Positions 54,365-62,692 of a DNA stretch of 64,000 nt are shown here, one piece after another. Position numbers and translations under genes: made by a program. Numbering within the stretch: the first letter of the stretch is position 1; every line of letters starts with the position of its first letter. The notes under the pieces were generated by a model, which saw nothing but the letters and a program-made list of their open reading frames with translations, did no database searches and had not been told where the DNA came from. The stretch spans positions 20,759 to 84,758 of the forward strand of contig NZ_JAFMPK010000045.1 of NCBI RefSeq assembly GCF_017349295.1, read 5' to 3'. This stretch comes from Myceligenerans salitolerans. GTDB lineage: Bacteria; Actinomycetota; Actinomycetes; Actinomycetales; Cellulomonadaceae.

Positions 54365-54891
54365 CGGGTCGTTCCCGTGTCGGGGAGGTCGAGCCGAACG
54401 TGGAAGCTGTCACGGTCGCGGACTAGGACGGCTGTCAGGTCCTGGGCCCGTGGGGCTCCTGCGGCCCGCCATGCCGTCTCGAGCGCCCGAAGACGGTCGA
54501 CGGTGGCTGTGGCCTGGGGCCGTGTGATCAGTCGCGTGCCGCAGAGCATTGCCACGTCCGCTGCCCCGTCGCCGTCGCCGTCGTTTGCGGTGGCGCCGAG
54601 GCCGATCCCGGTACCGATCTCGGTGGTCGCGGTGAACAGGCCATCGGGGTTGGTGGCCAGGATCCAGTTCTTCAGGTGGGGGTACTCGCTGACGTCGTTG
54701 GTCCAGGTGGTGACCTGCCCGGTACGTAGCGCTGTCAGCCACGCGCGAGCTGGGGCCGGGCGGGCGTGGGTGGCAAGAGCGTAGAGGTCGTCTTGGACCT
54801 GCACGGTGCATGTCCCTGTCGTGGTGACGGGCTCGGCCTCGTACAGGTCGGCGTAGGCGACCACGTCGAAGCGGCCGCAGGTTCGGGTCAC
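54361..54891 (-). CDS. Hypothetical protein of the P450 operon
   Basis: The first usable start is a GTG at 54889-54891, giving 176 residues (MTRTCGRFDVVAYADLYEAE, then WTNDVSEYPHLKNWILATNP). Protein-like sequence continues upstream in the same frame (STLAALSEDGHLVTRSTLAG, LPATEVRVIV) to about 55025, where an ATG in a different frame overlaps the TGA of the small HAD gene. A frameshift near that ATG, or a non-canonical start, would explain this. No family recognised. Confidence 0.65.
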   Translation of the reverse strand: MTRTCGRFDVVAYADLYEAEPVTTTGTCTVQVQDDLYALATHARPAPARAWLTALRTGQVTTWTNDVSEYPHLKNWILATNPDGLFTATTEIGTGIGLGATANDGDGDGAADVAMLCGTRLITRPQATATVDRLRALETAWRAAGAPRAQDLTAVLVRDRDSFHVRLDLPDTGTTR

Positions 54892-55030
54892 GATGACGCG
54901 TACCTCGGTGGCAGGGAGCCCGGCCAGCGTGGACCGGGTGACCAGATGCCCGTCCTCAGACAGAGCCGCCAGGGTAGAGGAAGGCAGCGGCCGGGTGTCC
55001 GGGGCGTCGGGGCGCCCGTGGGTGGAGTGC

Positions 55031-55288
55031 TCATCGGGTGACCGCCAGGGCGTGAAGGACGTGGGCGGCGCCGTGCTGGTCGACAGGCGCGGTCACGAGG
55101 TCGGCGGCGGCGAGGAGCTGATCGCTTGCTTGCCCCATGGCCACGGCGGTGGCGGCCCACGCGAACGCGGGCAGGTCGTTCAGGCCGTCGCCGACCCCGA
55201 TGGTGGCGTCGCGGTCGATACCGATTGTGAGGCATCCCTGCTCCAGCGCGGCGGCTTTCGAGGTGTTCTTCGCGGTAGGCCGTGTCAT
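55031..55288 (-). CDS. Stand-alone C-terminal HAD segment (85 residues)
   Basis: The ATG at 55286-55288 overlaps the P450 stop as ATGA. The 85-residue product has only the second half of a Cof-type HAD phosphatase: motif III lysine (NTSKAAALEQ, Lys11) and motif IV GVGDGLNDLPAF (33-38), then a closing strand-helix pattern. Motif I (DxDxT) with the nucleophilic Asp is absent, so it cannot be a phosphatase alone. It is either a relic or a subunit that completes another protein. A full HAD enzyme lies in the same operon. Confidence 0.75.
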   Translation of the reverse strand: MTRPTAKNTSKAAALEQGCLTIGIDRDATIGVGDGLNDLPAFAWAATAVAMGQASDQLLAAADLVTAPVDQHGAAHVLHALAVTR

Positions 55289-56559
55289 TGCTGGAAGAGG
55301 CCTTCCGACCGACGAGGGTGCATGTACGACCTGGTGGGTTGGAAGGTGACGGGGAGTTGGGGTGCGGATCGTGACCACAGTGAGGTGCCGTAGCCGAGTT
55401 CGTCTGCTGGGACGGTGAGCCGCAGTCCGGGCAACCGGATCAGCACTTGCTCGACGGCGACTTTGACGATGATCCTCGAGAGCCGGTCGGCCGGGCAGCG
55501 GTGCGGCCCGGCACCGAATGCGAGGTGTGCTCGGCTGTCGGCGCTCCAGATCTGGTCGGCGTCACGATGCACCGAGTGCGTCGCTTCGGCGACGGCGGTC
55601 ACGACAGCGTCGCCGCGACGGATGGTTCGTCCGGCGATCTCGGCGTCTGCGGTGGCGAACCGGCATGGGGTGTTCCATGTGGGTGAGACATGGACCAGGA
55701 CGGCGTTGAGTGCTTCGTCGACGCCGAGCCGTCCACCGGCCACACGTCCGGCGAAGTTCGCGTCGGCAAGCAGGTGGGCCAGTGTCGTAGTGGTCCAGGC
55801 CACCGACATCTCGTGCCCGGCGGACTGGATCATCTGCGCGGTGTCGAGCAGTTCAGTGGCGTTCAGGCCGGCCGGGTGGTGCACGATCGTGGACAGCACG
55901 TCGCCGGTGGGGTGGACCCTGCGGCAGTCGATCTCGGTCTGCAGCATGGTGTTGAGCGCGAGGAACGCGGGCATGGCGCGTTCGGTGCCGGAGAAGATGT
56001 CGCTGGCCCAGTGGAGCATGTCGGCCGCGCGTTCGGGGCCGAGTCCGTACATTGCGGCGACGGTGAGGGCCGGCACGAGTGCGGTGTAGCTGGGGACCAG
56101 GTCTGCGGTGCCGTGCGGGGCGACGTCGTCAAGGATGCGATCGCAGGCGCGCCGGACTTCGCGTGCCAGGAGGCGTTCGTCGACGCGCTCGAAGGTGTCG
56201 TCGACCACGGCGCGCAGTCTGGTGTGTTGGTCGCCGTCGGTGTAGTAGGCGTTGGAGCGGGGTGAGAAGAAGGCGTGTAGACCCGTCCCGGGCCGGACGC
56301 GGCCATCGCTGAACGCGCGCCAGCGGGCGACGTTGCGGGTGAACGTGGCCGGGTCGCGCAGGACCCGTACGACGTCGGCGTAGTCCAGGACCAGCCACGC
56401 GGGGACGCCGTCGGATAGCTCGACGGGGGCGACCGGCCCCCATGCCTCGCGCAGGGTAGCGTAGATCGGCCCGGGGTCGTGGGAGGCGGTGGTGGCGGCC
56501 AGGGGCGTCAGACCGGTCAGGTCGTCCAGGCGGACGCCGGTCCAGGGAGATGCGTGCAC
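55285..56559 (-). CDS. Cytochrome P450 lacking the ExxR arginine
   Basis: The 424-residue protein has the heme-binding loop FGAGPHRCPA (Cys355), an I-helix SAGHEM at 246-251 and a long helical core typical of bacterial class I P450s. In the K-helix the expected ExxR is EALN (Glu282 to Asn285), so the otherwise near-universal Arg is missing. The ExxR motif is known to be altered in the CYP157 group, which accompanies CYP154 enzymes. The I-helix Thr is Met here. Heme binding seems preserved, but the catalytic role is uncertain. The start is the GTG at 56557-56559 with GAGGA upstream. It follows the canonical P450 in the operon and overlaps the small HAD gene by four bases. Confidence 0.88.
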   Translation of the reverse strand: MHASPWTGVRLDDLTGLTPLAATTASHDPGPIYATLREAWGPVAPVELSDGVPAWLVLDYADVVRVLRDPATFTRNVARWRAFSDGRVRPGTGLHAFFSPRSNAYYTDGDQHTRLRAVVDDTFERVDERLLAREVRRACDRILDDVAPHGTADLVPSYTALVPALTVAAMYGLGPERAADMLHWASDIFSGTERAMPAFLALNTMLQTEIDCRRVHPTGDVLSTIVHHPAGLNATELLDTAQMIQSAGHEMSVAWTTTTLAHLLADANFAGRVAGGRLGVDEALNAVLVHVSPTWNTPCRFATADAEIAGRTIRRGDAVVTAVAEATHSVHRDADQIWSADSRAHLAFGAGPHRCPADRLSRIIVKVAVEQVLIRLPGLRLTVPADELGYGTSLWSRSAPQLPVTFQPTRSYMHPRRSEGLFQQ

Positions 56560-56681
56560 GAGTCGTCGTCCTCGCAAGGTCGATCGGTGAGGTTTCGGGC
56601 AGGGGGCACCTGCCCGGGCGCTCGATAGGGAGTACTCGGGCAGGCGGTTGGGGGTGCGGATCTTCGGTGTGTTGGGGTTGG

Positions 56682-57908
56682 TCAGCCGAGGCGGACCGGG
56701 ACACGTGCGTGCCCGTCGGTGATGAATCCGGGGTTCGCGAGCAGATCGGCTGCGGGCTCGGCCAGGGTCAGGTTCGGGAACCTGTCGAAGAGAGCGGGTA
56801 GCGCGATCGCGGCTTCCAGGACGGCCAAGGGTGCGCCCAGGCAGCGGTGTGCCCCGTGTCCGAACCCGAGATGGTCTTGTCGGGTGGTTCGGGTCGGGTC
56901 GAACACGTGCGAGTTCTCGTGCACCTGCGGGTCGCGGCCGGCGCCGGCGAACGAGGTGAGGATCGCCTCTCCGGCGGCGATGGTGAGGCCGTCGATGACG
57001 ATGTCCTCGGTGGCGTAACGCAGCGGAAGGTTGGCAGCGGGGCTGCGCCAGCGCAGAGTCTCGTCGATCACGTCCTCCCACGAGATGCAGCCCTCGCGGG
57101 CAGCAACAAGATGTTCCGGATGGGCCAGGAGCGCGACGGCGGCCTGGTCGAGCAGGTTGACTGTCGTCTCGTAGCCTGCGACCACCAAGACGCGCACGGT
57201 CTCGATCAGTTCGTCGTCGCTGTAGCCGGCGCCGTCGTGGGTGGCGCGGATCAGGGCGCTGGTCAGGTCGCTGGTGGGCTTGTGCCGTCGGCGGGTGATC
57301 AGTTCGGCGACCGCCATGTTGAGGTCGCCGAACCGTTCAGCGAGCTGGTCGGGCGTGATCGCGGTATCGAACAGCGCGTCGGCGCCCGAGCGGATCGGAG
57401 CTAGCAGGTCGTCCGGCACGCCCAGCAGGGCACCGATCGTCTCGATCGGGATGGGGAAGCAGAACGTCTCGCGCAGGTCCGCCGTCGGGCTGCCGGGCTG
57501 GTCGAGGCGGCAGGCGACGTCGTCGAGGGTGCCGGTCACGATGTCCTGGATCATCGGCTTCAGCGCGTTGACGCGGTGCTGGGTGAACGCACCGCCCGCC
57601 AGCCGTCGTAGCCGTCGGTGCTCGCGGCCGTGCGCGGTGAACATGCCCGACTTCGCAATCCACGGCATGAGCGGCCAGTCGGGCGGCACGTTTCCTGCGC
57701 GCAGGTCGGCCCAATGCTGGGCGGCGTCCTTGGAGACACGCTGATCGGTCAGCAGGCTGGTGATCACCGCGTAGTCCGTGGCCATCCACGCCGCGAGACC
57801 GCCGGGCAACGCGACCTGGACCAGCGGGCCCTGGGCGCGCACGCGCTCGATCTCGCCGTGAATGTCGCCACCGGTCGGGTCCAGGGTGAGAGCAGGTGAA
57901 GGGGTCAT
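56682..57908 (-). CDS. Cytochrome P450, canonical motifs
   Basis: The 408-residue protein shows all core P450 motifs: C-helix HRRLRRL near 97, I-helix AGYETT at 244-249, K-helix ExxR as ETLR (283-286), and the heme loop FGHGAHRCLGAP with Cys356. It resembles actinobacterial class I P450s that hydroxylate small molecules with electrons from a ferredoxin. No ferredoxin or reductase gene lies in the cluster, so redox partners must come from elsewhere. ATG 57906-57908 starts the protein; the open frame upstream is shadow. It follows the 154-residue gene by 7 bp and is 122 bp upstream of the second P450. Confidence 0.93.
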   Translation of the reverse strand: MTPSPALTLDPTGGDIHGEIERVRAQGPLVQVALPGGLAAWMATDYAVITSLLTDQRVSKDAAQHWADLRAGNVPPDWPLMPWIAKSGMFTAHGREHRRLRRLAGGAFTQHRVNALKPMIQDIVTGTLDDVACRLDQPGSPTADLRETFCFPIPIETIGALLGVPDDLLAPIRSGADALFDTAITPDQLAERFGDLNMAVAELITRRRHKPTSDLTSALIRATHDGAGYSDDELIETVRVLVVAGYETTVNLLDQAAVALLAHPEHLVAAREGCISWEDVIDETLRWRSPAANLPLRYATEDIVIDGLTIAAGEAILTSFAGAGRDPQVHENSHVFDPTRTTRQDHLGFGHGAHRCLGAPLAVLEAAIALPALFDRFPNLTLAEPAADLLANPGFITDGHARVPVRLG

Positions 57909-57915
57909 CAGAGGG

Positions 57916-58380
57916 TCACCTTCTGTGGGTTCGACGTCGTGTGAGCGGACTCGGCATGTACGGCTCCGTACGGCCAGAGGGAACGCGGCCACCGTCCATC
58001 CTGGCTTCCCGGGCTGATGCATGCGGCGGGTCGAAGGGCAGCAGGTCCAGCTCGAACCAGACGGTCGGCGAACCGGGCGGCTGAATGCGGCGCCAGCGTC
58101 CGCGGGGACCCGGATCGATCGTGGGAAAGGCGAAACCGGCGTTCGCTGCGGCTTGTTCGATCAACTGCATGTCCAAGCCCACCCCGGCGGGCAACTCGCA
58201 CAGTCGCCGCAGGCTCGGAGGCTGCCCGGCCATTCCCCACAGCTCGCACGCGTCCAGCGCCGCACTACGGCCGCGACGGACAAGGATCCTCGGAGCGTTC
58301 TTGTTGGCCGAAAGCCCACTCATACCGAGACGGATCTGCTCGTTCAGGTCCCCGACCTGCCTCGCGACCTTCCGGTTCAT
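57916..58380 (-). CDS. Small operon protein, paralogue of its neighbour
   Basis: The 154-residue protein starts at an ATG that overlaps the TGA of the upstream gene (58377-58380). Its middle and end (LDACELWGMAGQPP, MQLIEQAAANAGFAFPTIDP, WRRI, VWFELDLLPFDPP) align with the C-terminal half of the neighbouring 135-residue protein (LASCEIWA, LERAVVAAGFIYPQTD, WRVD, SYTLDVMRP). The last ~25 residues are basic and may be disordered. No family recognised. The pair probably arose by duplication and may act together. Confidence 0.7.
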   Translation of the reverse strand: MNRKVARQVGDLNEQIRLGMSGLSANKNAPRILVRRGRSAALDACELWGMAGQPPSLRRLCELPAGVGLDMQLIEQAAANAGFAFPTIDPGPRGRWRRIQPPGSPTVWFELDLLPFDPPHASAREARMDGGRVPSGRTEPYMPSPLTRRRTHRR

Positions 58381-58784
58381 TCGCATGGGCGCATCACGTC
58401 CAACGTGTAGCTGTTGTCGTTGCCGTCCACCCGCCACTTGGGCCGGGAGTCGTCGGTCTGGGGGTAGATGAACCCGGCCGCGACGACGGCACGTTCCAGG
58501 TCGGGCATCGCGAAGCCGGCCGCCACGTCGATCGGTCCGCGTGGTTCCCACGCCGTGCATGGTGAGGACGTGGCCCAGATCTCGCAGGAGGCCAAGGTCG
58601 AGCGGGTGTCGGCCAGCGTGACGCGCACGGCCACCACGCCTCCGCGCAGCATCCATCCGTCCACGCGGGCCGAGAGCGTCTCCACCAGTCGCGTCCACGG
58701 GTCCGACGTCGCCGCGCCGTTCTCACCGGACGTGGTAGCGGCGGTCTCGGCCGCGACGTCCTCTTCGCCTTCGACGACGCTCAT
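58377..58784 (-). CDS. Small operon protein, paralogue of its neighbour
   Basis: The 135-residue protein begins with an ATG overlapping the TGA of the HAD gene (58781-58784). An acidic, Ala/Thr-rich leader (about 1-28) precedes a domain with WTRLVETLSARVDGWMLRGG, STLASCEIWATSSPCTAWEP and LERAVVAAGFIYPQTDDSRP, ending YTLDVMRPCE. It shares its C-terminal pattern with the next gene. The three cysteines are not in a known motif. No family recognised. Confidence 0.7.
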   Translation of the reverse strand: MSVVEGEEDVAAETAATTSGENGAATSDPWTRLVETLSARVDGWMLRGGVVAVRVTLADTRSTLASCEIWATSSPCTAWEPRGPIDVAAGFAMPDLERAVVAAGFIYPQTDDSRPKWRVDGNDNSYTLDVMRPCE

Positions 58785-59653
58785 GATGCCCCTGCTCCCG
58801 CTCGGACCGGCAGCGGGCGAGCAACCCGGTTGGACAGGACCAGGGAGTCGAGCCACGAAACGACGCCTTCCTCCTGAACCGGCCCGGCCACGTAGTTCGC
58901 GGCTTCCTGCACCTGCCGGGGCGCGTGCCACATGGCACAGCTCCAGCCGGCCTGACGAATCAGGGGCAGATCGTTCTCGCCGTCCCCCGCGGCGGCGGTG
59001 TCGAATCTGTCGATCCTCCACCGCCTGCTCAGCCGGTCGGCGTCAGTCCACTTGGACACGTTGCGTCGGGTAACATCCACGTGGTCCAGACCCGCGGCAT
59101 ACGCCGTGTATCCGGCGTCCACGAGGTCAGGTACCAGGCCCGCGGCGCCCGGTGCCCGGACGACCGCCCGGGTGACCTCACCGTCCGACCAGAGCTGCTT
59201 CGCAGGCACAAGCTCCTGTTCACCGGAGAGCTGCCCGGGCGCAAAGCGCGTGTTGACCCGCCATCCGACGCCGGGAACCTCGACAGCCATACACACCTCG
59301 CGGTGCGCAGCCATCGCGACGCTGAATGCGCCACGCGCGTCGAACGTGCGCTGATCCAGGAGCTCGAACGGGTTCCGCCGGTTGCCGGTGATGACCCCGG
59401 TAACCGCTCCGTTCGATGCAATGAAGAAGCATCCCCGACCCATGCCGAACTGCTCGGCGACGGGCAGCACGTTGTGTACCGGCCTGCCCGTGGTCAGCAC
59501 CACCTTGATCCCCCGGGCCATCACGTCGGCCACCGCCCGACGAGTCCGATCCGGCACGCTACTCGTCCCGGCCGGGAGCAAGGTGCCGTCAATGTCGAGG
59601 AACACCACCTTGACCGGGCGGCGGGGGATGGACTCACGCGGGCTGGTCAGCAT
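58781..59653 (-). CDS. HAD-superfamily hydrolase, Cof type
   Basis: From the ATG at 59651-59653 (MLTSPRESIPRRPVKVVFLD) the protein has 290 residues. HAD motifs are complete: FLDIDGTLL with nucleophile Asp20 and acid/base Asp22, VVLTTGRP (motif II), a Lys in NVSKWTDADRL (motif III), and AGDGENDLPLI (motif IV). A large C2-type cap lies between motifs II and III. Such enzymes dephosphorylate sugars or small metabolites. The position ahead of two P450s suggests tailoring of a small phosphorylated product. It follows the frameshifted first gene by about 100 bp and overlaps the next gene by four bases. Confidence 0.9.
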   Translation of the reverse strand: MLTSPRESIPRRPVKVVFLDIDGTLLPAGTSSVPDRTRRAVADVMARGIKVVLTTGRPVHNVLPVAEQFGMGRGCFFIASNGAVTGVITGNRRNPFELLDQRTFDARGAFSVAMAAHREVCMAVEVPGVGWRVNTRFAPGQLSGEQELVPAKQLWSDGEVTRAVVRAPGAAGLVPDLVDAGYTAYAAGLDHVDVTRRNVSKWTDADRLSRRWRIDRFDTAAAGDGENDLPLIRQAGWSCAMWHAPRQVQEAANYVAGPVQEEGVVSWLDSLVLSNRVARPLPVRAGAGAS

Positions 59654-59756
59654 GTCGAACTCCAGTCGTCGTAGCGATAGCTCAGGGCTGTACCGGCGAC
59701 GTGTCGGGGACGACGCCGGTACAGCCGGATCAGGAGGCCAGGCCGGTGGGCGCGGT

Positions 59757-60052
59757 TCATGCTGGCGCCCCGCCCGGCCGGCGCAGCCGCGCGCGAACGT
59801 GGACCTCGAACCCGGCCACGTCGCCGGACCAGTTGGTGAAGCCCGGAGTGAGCAGCGGTTGTCCAGCGGGGACGGGCACCCCAGCAGTCGCGCGATCTGC
59901 TCGCCGTCGGCCAGGTCGACCGGGGACAGACTGATCCGGCTCCGGGTCAACGTGACCGCCTCGACGCGATCCAGACCGACCTTCGCCAGCGCTTCACCGA
60001 CGACGTCCAACGCACGAACCAGCGACTCGGAGCTCCGCTTGAGCTTCCTCAT
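59757..60052 (-). pseudogene. First gene of the P450 operon, with a one-base frameshift
   Basis: The frame starts at an ATG (60050-60052) behind GGAGG and reads MRKLKRSSESLVRALDVVGE, then VEAVTLTRSRISLSPVDLAD and ARLLG. At a run of four Gs near 59880 natural sequence jumps to another frame: VPVPAGQPLLTPGFTNWSGD, VAGFEVHVRARLRRPGG, ending in TGA at 59757-59759. One missing G would explain it, so this may be a sequencing error and the gene intact (about 98 residues). No family recognised. Confidence 0.6.
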
Positions 60053-60251
60053 GGCTCCTCCTCTCGGCGCGGCCCGCACCCGTGGCTCAGGTCAGAGCGG
60101 CACGCCTGATTGATGCGTTCCACTCTTGCCCGGCCTGATGCGTGCGAGGAGGGCATTCAACGCACCGGTGCGCGGCAATCTGTTGCCCGCCGTTTGAGCG
60201 GGAAGTGCTCCATAGCATTTCTCCCAACCGTTGCCATGGCATGATCGGCGC

Positions 60252-60572
60252 GTGGTTTTCCTCAAGCTCTCGGACGAGTGGTGGAGTCGTGATGGTTCGG
60301 ACCCGCACGCTGATGACAATTTCGCGGTAATGCTTCACGAGATCGAGTTGAAGCTGAGTCCCGACCACGAGTTGGCGGGGCAGATCGTGCGCGTTGAAGC
60401 GCGATTCGGGCCATCGGATGACGTCATCGTCAGCCTGATCGATGGCACATTTGCGCTGGTCCACCCGACATGGACAAGCCGCGTGGAGTCGCCACCGTGG
60501 CCGGAGACGACTCGCCTGGGCGATGCGGTAGCCGCCTCAGAGGCAGTTGCGATGTGGGAGCAGTGGCGATGA
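60252..60572 (+). CDS. Small acidic protein, immunity-like
   Basis: From the GTG at 60252 (VVFLKLSDEWWSRDGSD) the protein has 106 residues. It has a compact beta-rich pattern (IELKLSPDHELAGQIVRVEA, DVIVSLIDGTFALVHPTW) of the kind seen in small immunity proteins of polymorphic toxin loci. It is divergent from the P450 operon. A perfect TGCCATGGCA palindrome (60232-60241) sits just before the start. No family recognised. Confidence 0.6.
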   Translation: MVFLKLSDEWWSRDGSDPHADDNFAVMLHEIELKLSPDHELAGQIVRVEARFGPSDDVIVSLIDGTFALVHPTWTSRVESPPWPETTRLGDAVAASEAVAMWEQWR

Positions 60573-60641
60573 GCGCCAACGACGACCCTCATGGAGGCCC
60601 GGCTCCGTCAAGCGATATCTCCCAGACACTGACAGGGCAGG

Positions 60642-60998
60642 ATGTTGCCCGTGGAGCACCTCGTCGACCTCGATGTCCTCGCTGACCGGCTGCTACCGGT
60701 CGTCGAGGAGTGGAAACGCACGACCTTCGTGGGGCCGCTGACCTGGCGTGACGAAGCGCCGGGCTGGCCAAAACCGATCACGGCAGATCGCTCACACGTC
60801 ATCGTTCCGGAATCGCTGGGGCTCAGACTGCGCAAACACGCCCTCGACGACGAGTTCGAGATGGTTGTTTGGGCGGGCGGTTGGGCAGACGTGGACTGCC
60901 TGCTTGACGGAGAGATCTACGCCTTCTGCCCCGAGTTCAGGGACGTCGACGGGGCCTACCGTGCGGTGATCAACGAGGTCACGGACTTCCTCGCCTAG
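60642..60998 (+). CDS. Small acidic protein, immunity-like
   Basis: The 118-residue protein starts MLPVEHLVDLDVLADRLL and is rich in Asp, Glu and Trp (VVWAGGWADVDCLLDGEIYA, then FRDVDGAYRAVINEVTDFLA). Single-domain acidic proteins of this size often neutralise toxins; here it follows the similar-sized gene at 60252 by 69 bp on the same strand. No toxin is adjacent. No family recognised. A start at GTG 60651 is also possible. Confidence 0.65.
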   Translation: MLPVEHLVDLDVLADRLLPVVEEWKRTTFVGPLTWRDEAPGWPKPITADRSHVIVPESLGLRLRKHALDDEFEMVVWAGGWADVDCLLDGEIYAFCPEFRDVDGAYRAVINEVTDFLA

Positions 60999-61201
60999 GA
61001 TCACGGCCTTGATCCCACGGCGGCGCAGCATGGACCGGTTGCCGCGCGATGAGTAGGCCTGTCCCGGAGCACGACGTCGGGCGGTACTCGGCGAGATGCG
61101 CCCGCTCATCCAGCTCCGGCTGACGTCGGACGGTGACGCCCGACGAGCGCCGCCACAACGATGTCGCGCAGCGGCGAAGTGACGACGTTGTTGGCGGGCG
61201 A

Positions 61202-61694
61202 TCAGCCCTTAGGCGGAGTTGGCTCCCCGTCGATGAGGTAGGCGGTCGCGTTCTTCGCTCGGGCGTCGAGCGCGGCATCGATACGTGGTGCGACGCGGGC
61301 CGGCAGCAGACGCTTGCAGTGCTCCGGGTCGTGGACCCCGAAGGTCTCCAGCTCGTCGGTGTCCATGCGGATGTGGTGCGCGTCGGGGAGCCGACCGCCG
61401 TCGAAGACGAAGTTGATCAGAGCCCGGGGGCGTGGCCCTGCCGGTGAGGCCCAGTCGATGACCAGGAGGTCGCCGATGGGCAGCGTCAGGCCGAGTTCTT
61501 CGGACAGTTCGCGGACTGCGGCCAGGTGTGGCGTCTCGCCCTGTTCGACGTATCCGCCGGGGAACGCCCAGTGGTCACTGGTAGTTGGGTTTGACCAGGA
61601 GGATGCGCCCGGCGTCGTCGGTGAAGAAGAGCGCTGCGGCCGCATGGAAGCTCGCCAACTGCGCGTACCACTTCTCCGGCTCGACCCACGTCAT
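61202..61694 (-). pseudogene. NUDIX hydrolase gene with a one-base frameshift
   Basis: MTWVEPEKWYAQLASFHAAA and DAGRILLVKPNYQ run into a TGA near 61580; one base over, the frame continues DHWAFPGGYVEQGETPHLAA, VRELSEELGL. That is a complete NUDIX box (GYVEQGE...RELSEELGL) for hydrolysing nucleoside-diphosphate-linked substrates, probably with Mg2+. A single extra base in ACCAGTGACC accounts for the break. NUDIX genes paired with this type of TPR regulator are common in Streptomyces-like genomes. If the base is an error, the enzyme is intact. Confidence 0.8.
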
Positions 61695-61704
61695 CGTGGC
61701 GACT

Positions 61705-62657
61705 CTACCGATGGGCGGACAGCGAGACATAGTCGTGGGCGCGGGCGAGGAAGCCAGCCACGGGAGAAGAACTGCGGTAGCTGGACAGGCGGCGTGCGAG
61801 ATCGGTGATCCGGTCGCCGACCCGGCGCGAGCGAAGGTTTCCGGCGATGTCGAGGGCATGGTGGCCGAGCTGGCTGGCGCGTTCGGGGTCGGTAGATGCT
61901 CCGGTCGCGTGGACGCTGGCGATCAGCGCGGTGTGCAGGGCGTTGGTACGCACACTGTCTTCGCGCAGGTCCAGGGGCTTGGTCCGCGTAATTGAGGGCA
62001 TCCTTGGTGCGGCCCAGGTCACGCAGACTGCGTATCGCGGTCCCGGCGAGGTGCCCGCGGGTGAAGTAGCCGGCCCAGGCTGGCCTGTCATCAATGTCGG
62101 AGGTTCGCTCGATGGCGTCCTCTGCTCTGGTGAGCGCATCGATGCAGGCGCGGGCGTCAGCGTGTGCAGCAGCCTCGGCGGTGTGGAGGCGAGCCATCAC
62201 GACGGGTAGGACGCGGCAGCTGTCGACCGCCGCTCTCGCGAGCCGTACTGCCTCCCCGGGATGCTGGAGGTAGACGGCTTGCGTCGACATGTTCGCCAGG
62301 ACATGCGCGCCGAATCCCGTATGGTCTCCCGCCTTGGCCAGGCGCAACGCCTGGACGAACTGCCGCTGAGCCAGACCGTGTTCACCAGCGTCGTAACTCA
62401 TGAAGGCTAACTGCCCGGTCAGCTCGGCGGCAGCCGCGAACAGCTGCCGTCCAGTGCGATCGTCGTAGGTGCCGTGGAGCATCGGCTCGACCTTACGGTG
62501 CAGCCACCCCGCCAAAGAATGCCTGAACTGGCTTCCGCCGTGACGGCGATCGAGTTCCAGGAACTGCACCTGCCGTATGCGTAGTTCTTCGACCTCGGCC
62601 GGCGTGACACGCCGCGCACCATGATGCGACGTGTCGTGATCGCGAGGATCGAACAGC
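61705..62657 (-). pseudogene. TPR-type regulator gene, cut by IS3 and frameshifted
   Basis: RRVTPAEVEELRIRQVQFLE and HRKVEPMLHGTYDDRTGRQL, then TPR-like helices (AGEHGLAQRQFVQALRLAKA, ANMSTQAVYLQHPGEAVRLA) are the C-terminal part of actinobacterial XRE/TPR regulators. The N-terminal helix-turn-helix is absent: at 62658 the frame enters the terminal repeat of an IS3 element. Near 61975 a run of four Cs shifts the frame, after which LDLREDSVRTNALHTALIAS and SVHATGAS continue to a stop at 61705. It would have been co-transcribed with the NUDIX gene 10 bp downstream. Confidence 0.8.
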
Positions 62658-62683
62658 GGGGCTTCCCCCCGAATGGTGGACAC
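62658..62683 (+). repeat. Left terminal inverted repeat of the IS3 element
   Basis: GGGGCTTCCCCCCGAATGGT followed by GGACAC. It pairs with the right repeat with about three mismatches. It supplies the first nine codons of the interrupted regulator frame. Confidence 0.9.
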
Positions 62684-62692
62684 CTCGGTGTG

